Shown: positions 25,864-33,584 of the stretch, in pieces
Layout: each line of letters begins with the position of its first letter
How positions within the stretch are numbered: position 1 is the first letter of the stretch
Origin: Halobacteriovorax vibrionivorans
GTDB lineage: Bacteria; Bdellovibrionota; Bacteriovoracia; Bacteriovoracales; Bacteriovoracaceae
Reading direction: 5' to 3'
DNA length: 64,000 nucleotides
Assembly (NCBI RefSeq): GCF_003346865.1
Contig: NZ_QDKL01000003.1
Location: 682,001-746,000, forward strand
The notes under the pieces: model-generated
What the model was told of the DNA's origin: nothing
Seen by the model: only the letters and a program-made list of their open reading frames with translations
The model's database searches: none
Position numbers and translations under genes: made by a program

Positions 25864-26882
25864 AGAGTATTCCAATAATTGATTTCTAAATCCCCTTTAT
25901 GCTGGAGATCATTAGCACTTGAAGGAACTGCTCCACTGAAGATTAATTCATCATTTTCAGTCTCAAAAACTGAAGTTGTTAGAATGTGATTACCTTCCAT
26001 AGAATTTACTTCCATGATCTGAGTAACCTTACGTCTTCCATTCTCACCGCGTCCTAATTGAATAATATAATCAACGGCCGTGGAGATATAACGTCTAACT
26101 ACATGATATGGCAGATCAAAGCCTGACATTAGAAAGAGAGACTCAACTCTTTGTAGACACTCGACAGGTGAGTTCGCATGGATTGAAGTCATACTTCCAT
26201 CGTGGCCAGTATTCATCGCCTGAATCATATCAAAAGTCTCAGCTCCCCTAACCTCACCAACAATAATTCGATCAGGTCTCATTCGTAGAGTATTTTTAAC
26301 GAGCTCACTCATTGAGATATTCTTATCAAGCCCCGCCTCAAGACGAACAGAGTTTGGCTGTTTTAAAACAAGCTCAATAGTATCCTCAATGGTAATAATT
26401 CTCTCTCCTTGATCAACTTCTTTTAAAAGCATATTCATAAAAGTCGTCTTTCCAGAACCTGTTCCACCAGAGATTAGAATATTCTTTCTTGAGCGCATTA
26501 AGGCCATAAGAAATGGAACGACATTTTCAGGAATATTAAAGAGAGCTCCGTGTTTTTCGAGCTCAAAGTTATTTGAGAGGTATTTTCTAATTGTTATGGA
26601 TGTACCACTTGAGGCAAATGGTTCACTAATAATATTAACACGTGAGCCATCTGGTAGACGGCCATCTAAGATAGGATCATTATTTGAGAATTCTTTCTTA
26701 TTAAAAATTGCAACTTCTGTAGCAAAGTCGAGAATATCTTTTTTATTAATATTCACATTTAGGCCAATGAACTCTCCGGCCCTTTCAACAAAAACACTAT
26801 TTGGTCCATTAATGACAATTTCAGAGATCCCTCGTTTTGTTGATAGATCATCTAACATTTTCCAAATACTATTTTCAGTCAT
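25860..26882 (-). CDS. CpaF/TadA-type secretion ATPase
   Basis: 340 residues. Type II/IV secretion ATPase of the CpaF subfamily: an N-terminal domain (ISEIVINGPNSVFVERAGEF; then RLPDGSRVNIISEPF with the family's DGxR), Walker A SGGTGSGKTTFMN, Asp-box ITIEDTIEL, Walker B RPDRIIVGEVRGAE and His-box HDGSMTSIHANS. It would power assembly of a Tad/Flp-type pilus or related machine, but no tadB/C, flp or cpaC genes are nearby. AAAGGA 8 bp upstream of the ATG supports the start. The HDOD-like gene lies 20 bp upstream on the same strand. Confidence 0.88.
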   Translation of the reverse strand: MTENSIWKMLDDLSTKRGISEIVINGPNSVFVERAGEFIGLNVNINKKDILDFATEVAIFNKKEFSNNDPILDGRLPDGSRVNIISEPFASSGTSITIRKYLSNNFELEKHGALFNIPENVVPFLMALMRSRKNILISGGTGSGKTTFMNMLLKEVDQGERIITIEDTIELVLKQPNSVRLEAGLDKNISMSELVKNTLRMRPDRIIVGEVRGAETFDMIQAMNTGHDGSMTSIHANSPVECLQRVESLFLMSGFDLPYHVVRRYISTAVDYIIQLGRGENGRRKVTQIMEVNSMEGNHILTTSVFETENDELIFSGAVPSSANDLQHKGDLEINYWNTL

Positions 26883-26902
26883 ATATTTCCTTTAAATGAA
26901 TC

Positions 26903-27580
26903 CTAAACAGTCTTAGCCGCAACTAGTTCGAGATCCCCAATACTAAGCGCATAATTTATTAAATTCTTTTGTAGTAATTGTTTCTGATTTGGTTCGAGCA
27001 TAGTCTCAATCATATCAAAGCTTGATTTGGCCTTTATTAATCCAAAAAGCTTTTCTTCACCTAGAAACTTTAAGAAATGCACAAGCATCAAAATCAGAAT
27101 ATCAATTCTTATATTTCGATTTGTAACAGAGGCCATTAATTGATCGATTTTACGAGATGGAAAATAAGGATGCTCATCCAATGACTTTAAGTCTTGTTCA
27201 TAACAAGAGACTTTTAAATAAAAGCCAAGAGATATTAGTCTAGAATATCCACTTACTGTTTTATCACGAAACCTAGCTTCTAGATTTGTAATATCATCAA
27301 CACTATCAACTAAAACTGAATGAGGATGATTACTATTTTCTAAGAAGTTTATATAATAGGCCAATAAACGATCACGAATCCCATGCCATCCAAACTTCTT
27401 AATAAGTGAAGTGAGGTCTGTCTCTTCACCAGCATTTAAAACTCGATAGAGAATTCTTGCCATGGCCGGTGATTGATAAATATATTTTTGAAGATCCACA
27501 GAGGTCTGACTTGAGCTTGATACGTTACTGATGAGTAACTGACAAAATGCCTCGGGAAGTTCTATGTAATCCAATTCCAT
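26903..27580 (-). CDS. Hypothetical helical protein, possibly HDOD-like
   Basis: 225 residues. The first ~80 residues (LPEAFCQLL, then TSVDLQKYIYQSPAMARILYRVLNAGEE, then KKFGWHGIRDRLL) show the spacing of HDOD domains, where an LPxLP start is followed by a DPaLxxrlLrxxN block and an LG-xxlr block. This match is by eye and weak. The rest is helical, with no metal-binding HD pair visible. HDOD proteins usually act in signalling and type IV pilus or motility control, which would fit the next gene, a CpaF-type ATPase. The two form a likely minus-strand operon. Confidence 0.45.
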   Translation of the reverse strand: MELDYIELPEAFCQLLISNVSSSSQTSVDLQKYIYQSPAMARILYRVLNAGEETDLTSLIKKFGWHGIRDRLLAYYINFLENSNHPHSVLVDSVDDITNLEARFRDKTVSGYSRLISLGFYLKVSCYEQDLKSLDEHPYFPSRKIDQLMASVTNRNIRIDILILMLVHFLKFLGEEKLFGLIKAKSSFDMIETMLEPNQKQLLQKNLINYALSIGDLELVAAKTV

Positions 27581-27664
27581 ATACCTATGATAAATGAGAT
27601 TTCCATCACTTTCCAGACTTATATTCGCTTTATCAATAACACAAGAAACTGTTATAATAATTAA

Positions 27665-28162
27665 ATGAAAACTCCTATTCTTGAAGAATTCAAATTGAAG
27701 TCCATTGATAAAGTGGAAATCAAGGCAAATTTAAAACATTATCGTGTTGGCCATCAACCGGTTTACCTTGATGCTTCTCGCCTTAAAAGAGATCGTCTTA
27801 TCAAGTTACTTGGCCTTCTCTCCAATGTTATGGAAGAGGAAAACTTATCACCTAAGTTTCCTTACCCTTTTTATATTATTTCCGATATCGAAGATATTTG
27901 GACTAAGTTTCCAATCTTCAAAAGTATAGAAGAGCTCCCAAGCTATTATCAATTTGAAGCAACGAGACCTACGACTAAGGAACAAAAAATACTGGACTTC
28001 ATCGATATCTCAGCATCTAACATAAGAAATGAAGATGTTCAGCTATGCTTAGACGAGTTCTCTCGCACAATCTCATCTCAAAGAATTATTAAATCATTGG
28101 CCAAGGAAGGAAGTAAACTTGAAAAGATTCTAAAAATTCTTGAAGAAGAGGCCAAGGGATAA
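27665..28162 (+). CDS. Hypothetical protein
   Basis: 165 residues, not recognised. It starts with a Lys/Leu-rich region, contains aromatic runs (KFPYPFYIISDIEDIW) around residues 64-80 and ends with a helical Lys/Glu segment. No signal peptide or membrane helix is visible, so it is probably cytoplasmic. It is first in a tight plus-strand group with the next two genes (3 and 8 bp spacings), divergent from the HDOD-like gene. Confidence 0.5.
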   Translation: MKTPILEEFKLKSIDKVEIKANLKHYRVGHQPVYLDASRLKRDRLIKLLGLLSNVMEEENLSPKFPYPFYIISDIEDIWTKFPIFKSIEELPSYYQFEATRPTTKEQKILDFIDISASNIRNEDVQLCLDEFSRTISSQRIIKSLAKEGSKLEKILKILEEEAKG

Positions 28163-28165
28163 AGT

Positions 28166-28516
28166 ATGAACGACGACAATAATGATAATAACGATGCTAA
28201 GAAAATTGATCAACATATCCGAAAAGTGTTAGGAGAAGAGTTTGCGCCGGTTCAAAAGAGAAGCGATAATGGACAAGAAGGACATAAGCTGACGAATTTT
28301 TTGGACATTGAAAAAAATCGAATCAAACAACTAAAGGACTTCTTTCAAACACGTATCCCAAATGTGATTGAATTAAATCAGTTTGACGAGTTGATGCAGG
28401 AATTAGTTGAATATAACGATACTTTAAGAACGAAAATACTTAAGCATACGCTAAAGAAAGATTCAAAATTTAATAAGAATATTAAGCAAATATTCAATAA
28501 AACATTTATCGATTAG
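28166..28516 (+). CDS. Hypothetical protein, hydrophilic and charged
   Basis: 116 residues, not recognised. The first ~12 residues are a run of Asp and Asn (NDDNNDNND), followed by mostly helical charged sequence ending in a Lys-rich region (KHTLKKDSKFNKNIKQIFNKTF). No signal peptide, membrane segment or cysteine. It lies 3 bp after the preceding hypothetical gene and 8 bp before ytfJ, so it is almost certainly co-transcribed. Confidence 0.5.
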   Translation: MNDDNNDNNDAKKIDQHIRKVLGEEFAPVQKRSDNGQEGHKLTNFLDIEKNRIKQLKDFFQTRIPNVIELNQFDELMQELVEYNDTLRTKILKHTLKKDSKFNKNIKQIFNKTFID

Positions 28517-28524
28517 GAGAGGTT

Positions 28525-29034
28525 ATGAAGAAGTTGATTTTAGGGGCACTACTATTTTCAAGTGTGGCATCATTTGCAATTAGACCACCAGTAGTAGAAA
28601 TTTCAGGAGATAATGGCGGACGCTTAAATGGGAATGCTTGGTCTTCAAAAGAGCTAAAAGGCAAAGTACACGTACTATTCTATGTTGATCCAGATGAGAA
28701 AGACTTAAATAACCATGCTTCTGAAGCACTGGCCGCTGAAAAATTTGACCTAAAAAAATACGCTTCAGTTGCCGTAATCAATATGGATGCAACTTGGCTA
28801 CCTAACTCAATCCTAGAAGGTGCTCTTGAAGATAAGCAAAAGAAGTACCCTAATACATTATATGTTAAAGACCTAGAAAAAGTCGTCGTAAAAAAATGGG
28901 ACGGAATTGTAAAAGATGATGATTCTAATATTATTGTTTTTGATAAGGCCGGAAATATCATTTATAAAATCAATGGAAAGGCCAGTGATAAGCAAGTAAA
29001 AGAGATGATCTCTTTAATCAAAAATAATCTCTAA
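28525..29034 (+). CDS. ytfJ: YtfJ-family periplasmic protein
   Basis: 169 residues, preceded by AGGAG. The signal peptide KKLILGALLFSSVASFA leads to a thioredoxin-fold-like protein with the YtfJ family opening ISGDNGGRLNGNAWSSKELKGKVHVLFYVDPDE and a late NIIVFDKAGNIIYKINGK. Members lack the CxxC redox pair of thioredoxins, and none is present here; the role of YtfJ is not known. It is last in the 27665-29034 operon and is followed by a strong terminator that sits beside the left repeat of the mobile unit. Confidence 0.82.
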   Translation: MKKLILGALLFSSVASFAIRPPVVEISGDNGGRLNGNAWSSKELKGKVHVLFYVDPDEKDLNNHASEALAAEKFDLKKYASVAVINMDATWLPNSILEGALEDKQKKYPNTLYVKDLEKVVVKKWDGIVKDDDSNIIVFDKAGNIIYKINGKASDKQVKEMISLIKNNL

Positions 29035-29036
29035 AG

Positions 29037-29070
29037 GGTGCCATGCACCTTTTGTTTCGCAACTGCTAAA
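29037..29070 (+). repeat. Left 34-bp inverted repeat
   Basis: Perfect reverse complement of 29799-29832. It begins with the palindrome GGTGCCATGCACC and ends CTGCTAAA, directly adjoining the terminator stem at 29071. Confidence 0.9.
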
Positions 29071-29106
29071 AGACTTCTCTTCAGAAGTCTTTTTTTATTT
29101 TTTTTC
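29071..29106 (+). terminator. Rho-independent terminator of the ytfJ operon
   Basis: AGACTTCT (29071-29078), loop CTTC, AGAAGTCT (29083-29090), then a long T-rich run. It is inside the repeat-bounded unit and separated from ytfJ by the left repeat, so it may have been brought by the element or split from the operon by it. Confidence 0.85.
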
Positions 29107-29194
29107 TTAATACTTATGTTTCAATACTGAAAAACTTCAACTACCTTCATAAAACATATATACAACATTTTCATTGGGCACTATTAATCATTTT

Positions 29195-29803
29195 ATGCCA
29201 AGAAAATCTTTAATAAGAACGAATACTTGTCCTTATCATGTAACAATAAGAACTAATAATAAGGAATGGTTTGATATTCCCATGCCTATTGTCTGGTCTT
29301 TTTGTATGAAATCAATAAATTATGCAAATCTTCATCATCCAGTAGAAATTCAATCATTCGTCCTAATGTCAAATCACTATCATTTAATGATATGGACCCC
29401 AAATAGTGATCTTGATAAGTTTATGTTCTTTTTTAACTCTCACCTAAGCAAACTTATCAGAAAATATACAGGAAGAATAAACCGTATCTTTGGTGATCGA
29501 TATAAGTGGTCATTAATAAAAGATCAAAAATATTACTTAAATGTTCTACGCTATATATATCAAAATCCGTTGAGGAAAGACCTTTCAAGCCTTTGTGAAG
29601 AATATGAGTTTTCTTCACTCTACCATTATATAAACAACCAAAATCTTGGTTTCAAATTGAAAGACCCGATATATGGAGATAAAACGTCTTTTTTAAAATG
29701 GGTAAACCTTGAAGATAAAAAAGCGACAGACCAAACAAGACAGTCGCTGCAAAAACCAGTCTATAAACCGATAGTAAACCAATCTTCAAGGAGAATTCTT
29801 TAG
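29195..29803 (+). CDS. REP-associated tyrosine transposase-like protein (Y1/HUH)
   Basis: About 202 residues from the ATG at 29195 (MPRKSLIRT, a typical RAYT opening); the longer TTG start at 29174 is less likely. NHYHLMIW carries the HUH histidines of IS200/IS605-like Y1 transposases and YLNVLRYIYQNPLRK carries the candidate nucleophile Tyr region with the family's YQNPxRA-like motif. RAYTs cut and join single-stranded REP hairpins and are usually single-copy, host-domesticated genes. The stop codon lies inside the right inverted repeat. No clear Shine-Dalgarno is visible. Confidence 0.85.
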   Translation: MPRKSLIRTNTCPYHVTIRTNNKEWFDIPMPIVWSFCMKSINYANLHHPVEIQSFVLMSNHYHLMIWTPNSDLDKFMFFFNSHLSKLIRKYTGRINRIFGDRYKWSLIKDQKYYLNVLRYIYQNPLRKDLSSLCEEYEFSSLYHYINNQNLGFKLKDPIYGDKTSFLKWVNLEDKKATDQTRQSLQKPVYKPIVNQSSRRIL

Positions 29804-29832
29804 CAGTTGCGAAACAAAAGGTGCATGGCACC
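29799..29832 (-). repeat. Right 34-bp inverted repeat
   Basis: Perfect reverse complement of 29037-29070. It overlaps the last bases of the transposase gene (stop at 29801-29803) and one base of the stop codon of the convergent FG-GAP gene. Confidence 0.9.
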
Positions 29833-31496
29833 TATTCTTTAATCAATGTTAAATCATTCATTATAACAGGATAACTTCTTCGAAGCTTCTTTCCACTTTT
29901 TAAGCGATAAGGCCATTCAATGATGACTTCACTAACCTTTTCATCTCCAAGGCCGATATGAACAATCGATGAGTTTTGTGGTTGGAATTGTCCATATGAA
30001 AAATAATGTTGACGCGTTAGTGTACGACCTTTATCTGTGACAACAATAATCTTTGCACCGATTGCATCATAGTTAGACCTCTTACCTTCAAGCTTCAACT
30101 TAATAAAGTTCTTCTGTGGTAAATTATTTTCAAAAAGATAAACACGCGGCTTAATGCGTGCATCTCTGGTATTAACTTGAATTGTTAAAAGATCATTTCT
30201 TCCATCACCATTGTAGTCAAAGACTACAGTTGAGCTTGGGTTTACAATATCAATACCGTAATCTTTTGAGCGGTTTACTAATTCGTGATCATTTTCTTGT
30301 ACAAAGCTAACGAGTCTTGTGTGCGGGGGAAACCCCGAATTATCAACAATTAGGTCAATGAGGCCATCATTATTAAGATCACTCCAAAGTCCGCGCATAT
30401 CACCTTGGTTCCAATTAGTAAGTGCACCATCATTTGTATATTCTGTTCTTAAAAATGAAATCTTTTTAAGACCTCTATTTGTCAGGATACTTGAACGGTC
30501 ACGATAGTCGAGATCAAGAGACTTTGAGACCTCTCCCATGGCAATATCATAATAACCATCATTATTGTAATCACCACAAATAGCAAAGGTTGAATTACCA
30601 CCATTAAAACGTCCACCACTGGTAATACTATCCATGGCATAACCAGATTGAGGTCCATAATCCACATATTTTAAAACTTTATTCTGCTCAGTTGAAAGCC
30701 AAAGTTTATTAGGATAGCCGGCGGTATTACTAGTTAGAATATCCGGATATCCGTCATTATTGATATCACAGATACTAGATGAGAATGTAGGTGCGACGTT
30801 ATACTCTTCATCACCTCGCATTGCCAGTTCAGAAGTTAAGGCCCCTGATATTTCATAGACTTTTTTCTTCTTGGCCGTAAATAGTCGGTTTGCAACAGGT
30901 TTCCCCTTGTTACGACGGTCAAACCAACTTGCAACAAACATATCTAATTCACCATCATTATCGTAATCAAAGACGTTTACATTAGTAATAGGTGCGATGA
31001 AATCAAATTTAAATTCATGTGCCTTTCTAAAAATAATACTATTTCCGCGAGACTTATTTCCCAAATAAATAGAGATTGGTTTTTTCGTTAAGGCCGATTT
31101 TTGATTGTGAAGCCCAACTAATACATCTGTCGTTCCATCTTTATCAAAATCAGAAAACTGAAAAAACGTTGCTTGAACATCATCCTCAAAGTAAATATTC
31201 TTCGCCTTAACAAATTCTCCACTCTTTGTGGCCAAATAGAACTGAGCTGTTGAATAATTCCCACTTAGAAAAACTAAATCTTCAAGCCCATCACTATTGA
31301 TATCATAAATATAAACACGAGAAGCTTCGATATTTGCAAGGCCAACCTTCTGAGTCACATCAATAAATGCAGATGATTTCTTCTGTGGGCCGTAATTAAT
31401 TTTTGCACGCTTTCTTTTGACTTCTTTTTTCTTCTTATTAAAAGAAGAGCAAGCACTAAATAATAAAGCGAAGACTAATAAGTAGTGAATTTTCAT
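29832..31496 (-). CDS. FG-GAP/VCBS-repeat lipoprotein with ASPIC/UnbV-like C-terminus
   Basis: About 554 residues from the ATG at 31496, which gives a lipoprotein signal (KIHYLLVFALLFSAC) ahead of a Lys-rich linker. The body carries at least seven FG-GAP/VCBS blades marked by DxDxDG- or DxNxDG-type calcium loops, for example DINSDGLEDLVFL, DFDKDGTTDVLVG, DYDNDGELDMFVA, DINNDGYPDILTS, DYNNDGYYDIAMG, DLNNDGLIDLIVD and DYNGDGRNDLLTI. The last ~90 residues (GAKIIVVTDKGRTL, then SIVHIGLGDEKVSEVIIEWP) match the ASPIC/UnbV domain. A beta-propeller surface lipoprotein is expected; such proteins bind ligands or other proteins. Confidence 0.88.
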   Translation of the reverse strand: MKIHYLLVFALLFSACSSFNKKKKEVKRKRAKINYGPQKKSSAFIDVTQKVGLANIEASRVYIYDINSDGLEDLVFLSGNYSTAQFYLATKSGEFVKAKNIYFEDDVQATFFQFSDFDKDGTTDVLVGLHNQKSALTKKPISIYLGNKSRGNSIIFRKAHEFKFDFIAPITNVNVFDYDNDGELDMFVASWFDRRNKGKPVANRLFTAKKKKVYEISGALTSELAMRGDEEYNVAPTFSSSICDINNDGYPDILTSNTAGYPNKLWLSTEQNKVLKYVDYGPQSGYAMDSITSGGRFNGGNSTFAICGDYNNDGYYDIAMGEVSKSLDLDYRDRSSILTNRGLKKISFLRTEYTNDGALTNWNQGDMRGLWSDLNNDGLIDLIVDNSGFPPHTRLVSFVQENDHELVNRSKDYGIDIVNPSSTVVFDYNGDGRNDLLTIQVNTRDARIKPRVYLFENNLPQKNFIKLKLEGKRSNYDAIGAKIIVVTDKGRTLTRQHYFSYGQFQPQNSSIVHIGLGDEKVSEVIIEWPYRLKSGKKLRRSYPVIMNDLTLIKE

Positions 31497-31510
31497 ACCT
31501 ATATGATAAT

Positions 31511-31544
31511 AGAAAAAAGAAGGCCCTAGCAAATAACTAGGGCC
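31511..31544 (-). terminator. Rho-independent terminator of the acyl-CoA dehydrogenase gene
   Basis: Reading the minus strand: GGCCCTAG, 7-base loop, CTAGGGCC (31522-31544), followed by a T-rich run TTCTTTTTTC. It lies 31 bp after the 31576 stop and just before the FG-GAP gene start. Confidence 0.85.
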
Positions 31545-31575
31545 AATATTTGTGAAAAATATTTTTTTAGAGAAA

Positions 31576-33345
31576 TTAGAAGTTAATAATGTCTAATCCG
31601 TAACCATCATTATCACAAACCATATCTGAAGTTGCTTTAACAATCTTATCATCGTGATTTGTCATTGACTTAAGATTTGTTACAACTACTGCTCTAGCAT
31701 CTTTTAGTGCTACACGAGCAAGGTTAAGACAATAGTCCTTCTTGGCCTGATCAACTTTTTCACTGTTTAAAATAGAAGTTGTACGTGAAATTACTGCAAG
31801 CATTACATAAAGATTCATTGCCATTTCAGCAATTCTCTTTTGTGGAAGCTCATTTCCAATAATATTCTTACCGTACTTCATTAGTGTATTTTCAACTTGA
31901 ATCGCAAATTGACCAAGAAGAGAGTTAAACTTCCCTGCTTCTTTATCTAGCTTTTCATGTTGCTTAGTAATAAGACGTTGACCAATCATTTTAGAGAAAC
32001 GACCACGTGCAAAGTTTGTTAGTACACCAACTGATTTAATTGGATCTTGTAGTGCTTTAGAAACGTCTGCCGCTTTACCTAACTCTTTCATACTTTCAGA
32101 AGGATTTCTAATACCAGAAAGAGCAAGGAAGATTCTAAGAATTTCATTTGTTCCTTCAAAAATCATATTAATACGTGAGTCACGCATATATCTTTCATAA
32201 GGATACTCTTTCATATAACCGTTACCGGCCGCAATTTGCATTGCTTGATCACATACTTCCCATAGTGCTTCAGAACCATAAACCTTACAAACAGCTGTCT
32301 CTAAGTAATAATCTTTAAGACCTTTACACATATTTCCAGTCGTCATGTAAACGATTGATTCAGTTGCATAAATTCTTGCTGCCATAAGAGCAAGTTTATC
32401 TTGGATTAAACCAAACTCAGCAATTGGTGCACCAAATTGCTTACGCCCTTTAGCGTGCTCAGTTGCCATCTTTAGTAGAGTCTTCATACCACCGACACAA
32501 CCAGCACCAAGTGATAGACGTCCAGAGTTAAGAACGTTCATAGCAATCTTGAAACCTTTTCCAAGCTCACCAATGATATTTTCTTTTGGAACAATTACTT
32601 TATCAAAGTATACGGCGCGAGTTTCAGAGGCCCTGATCCCCATCTTCTTCTCTTTTTCTCCAAAAGAGACACCTTCCATACCTTTTTCAACGATGAAACA
32701 AGAGATTTTCTCTTTTGTTTCTCCATCAATTTCATGATCAGTTTTAGCAAATACTGAGTAGAACTCTGCTGTTCCAGCATTCGTAATCCAAAGTTTTTGT
32801 CCAGTTAATGTATAAGTACCATCACCATTATCAACGGCCTTAGTCTTAATAGAATAAGCATCAGAACCAGACCCTGGCTCAGTTAGACAAAATGATGCTA
32901 ACTTTTCACCTGTAGCAAGTTGTGGAAGCCACTTTGCTTTTTGCTCTTCTGTTCCTTCGTTAAGAAGTGCGCGATAACCAATTGACTGGTGTGCACCAAT
33001 CATTGTTGCAACAGCGCCGTCAAATGCAGCAACTTCAGCAAAAACACGACTATATAGAGTGTAATCTAAACCAAGACCACCTAGATCTTCGTTAACACCC
33101 ATACCAAAAAGACCTAGTTCAGCTAGCCCTTTCATAACTTCATCAGGAATAACGGACTCTTCATCCATTTTTTCGCAGTCTAGTGCATCTTCACAGAATT
33201 TACTAACAGCGTTAACCATTTCGCGACCAAAGTCTTGCTGCTCTTCAGTAAAACCTGGAAATGGAAAAACGTTTTCTTCTTTAACTTCACCAAAGAACAG
33301 GTCTCCAACAATGGAGTCCATCATTTGTTTCTCTTCACTCATCAT
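31576..33345 (-). CDS. Acyl-CoA dehydrogenase family protein (VLCAD/ACAD9-like length)
   Basis: 589 residues, longer than ordinary 380-residue ACADs. The dehydrogenase core shows LGLFGMGVNEDLGGLGLDY, ASFCLTEPGSGSDAYSIKT (FAD and substrate signature 1), WITNAGTAEFYSVFAKT, RKQFGAPIAEFGLIQDKLA, QIAAGNGYMKEYPYERYMRDSRI and the catalytic-Glu region INMIFEGTNEILRIFLA. A ~170-residue C-terminal helical extension follows, as in the very-long-chain enzymes, which associate with membranes. It oxidises acyl-CoA to trans-2-enoyl-CoA in fatty-acid breakdown. It stands alone, transcribed divergently from the type II secretion operon. Confidence 0.93.
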   Translation of the reverse strand: MMSEEKQMMDSIVGDLFFGEVKEENVFPFPGFTEEQQDFGREMVNAVSKFCEDALDCEKMDEESVIPDEVMKGLAELGLFGMGVNEDLGGLGLDYTLYSRVFAEVAAFDGAVATMIGAHQSIGYRALLNEGTEEQKAKWLPQLATGEKLASFCLTEPGSGSDAYSIKTKAVDNGDGTYTLTGQKLWITNAGTAEFYSVFAKTDHEIDGETKEKISCFIVEKGMEGVSFGEKEKKMGIRASETRAVYFDKVIVPKENIIGELGKGFKIAMNVLNSGRLSLGAGCVGGMKTLLKMATEHAKGRKQFGAPIAEFGLIQDKLALMAARIYATESIVYMTTGNMCKGLKDYYLETAVCKVYGSEALWEVCDQAMQIAAGNGYMKEYPYERYMRDSRINMIFEGTNEILRIFLALSGIRNPSESMKELGKAADVSKALQDPIKSVGVLTNFARGRFSKMIGQRLITKQHEKLDKEAGKFNSLLGQFAIQVENTLMKYGKNIIGNELPQKRIAEMAMNLYVMLAVISRTTSILNSEKVDQAKKDYCLNLARVALKDARAVVVTNLKSMTNHDDKIVKATSDMVCDNDGYGLDIINF

Positions 33346-33512
33346 TAAGTCCTTTTTTAAATCCTTCTAACTATATTAGAGTATTGATTGACTAGAATTC
33401 CCTGACATTTTAGCACGACAATTGTCAAATACGCAAAGTAAACAGATATTATGATTATCCGAGCACAACGCTCTGCTTTCCTTAAGAAAAATCTTACCAG
33501 ATATATCAATGG

Positions 33513-33541
33513 TTGATGCTTTGGGTAAACAACCTTAAAAT
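33513..33541 (+). promoter_or_regulatory. Candidate sigma70 promoter of the type II secretion operon
   Basis: TTGATG at 33513-33518, 17-bp spacer, TAAAAT at 33536-33541, 44 bp before the gspC start in the 239-bp divergent intergenic region. The match is by eye. Confidence 0.45.
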
Positions 33542-33584
33542 ACTATAAGGTATTAAAATATAAAAACTTTCAAGAAGAAATTGA

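Larger units (their letters stand above)
29037..29832 (+). mobile_element. RAYT-type transposase unit bounded by 34-bp inverted repeats
   Basis: A 796-bp segment. Left repeat 29037-29070 and right repeat 29799-29832 are exact reverse complements over 34 bases, starting GGTGCCATGCACC and containing TTTGTTTCGCAACTGC. The left end begins 2 bp after the ytfJ stop and the right end's last base is the first base of the FG-GAP gene's stop codon, so the unit fits tightly between two genes. GGTGC-CAT-GCACC at each end is itself a palindrome that can fold as a small REP-like hairpin. The one gene inside is a Y1/HUH transposase-like protein. Confidence 0.75.
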
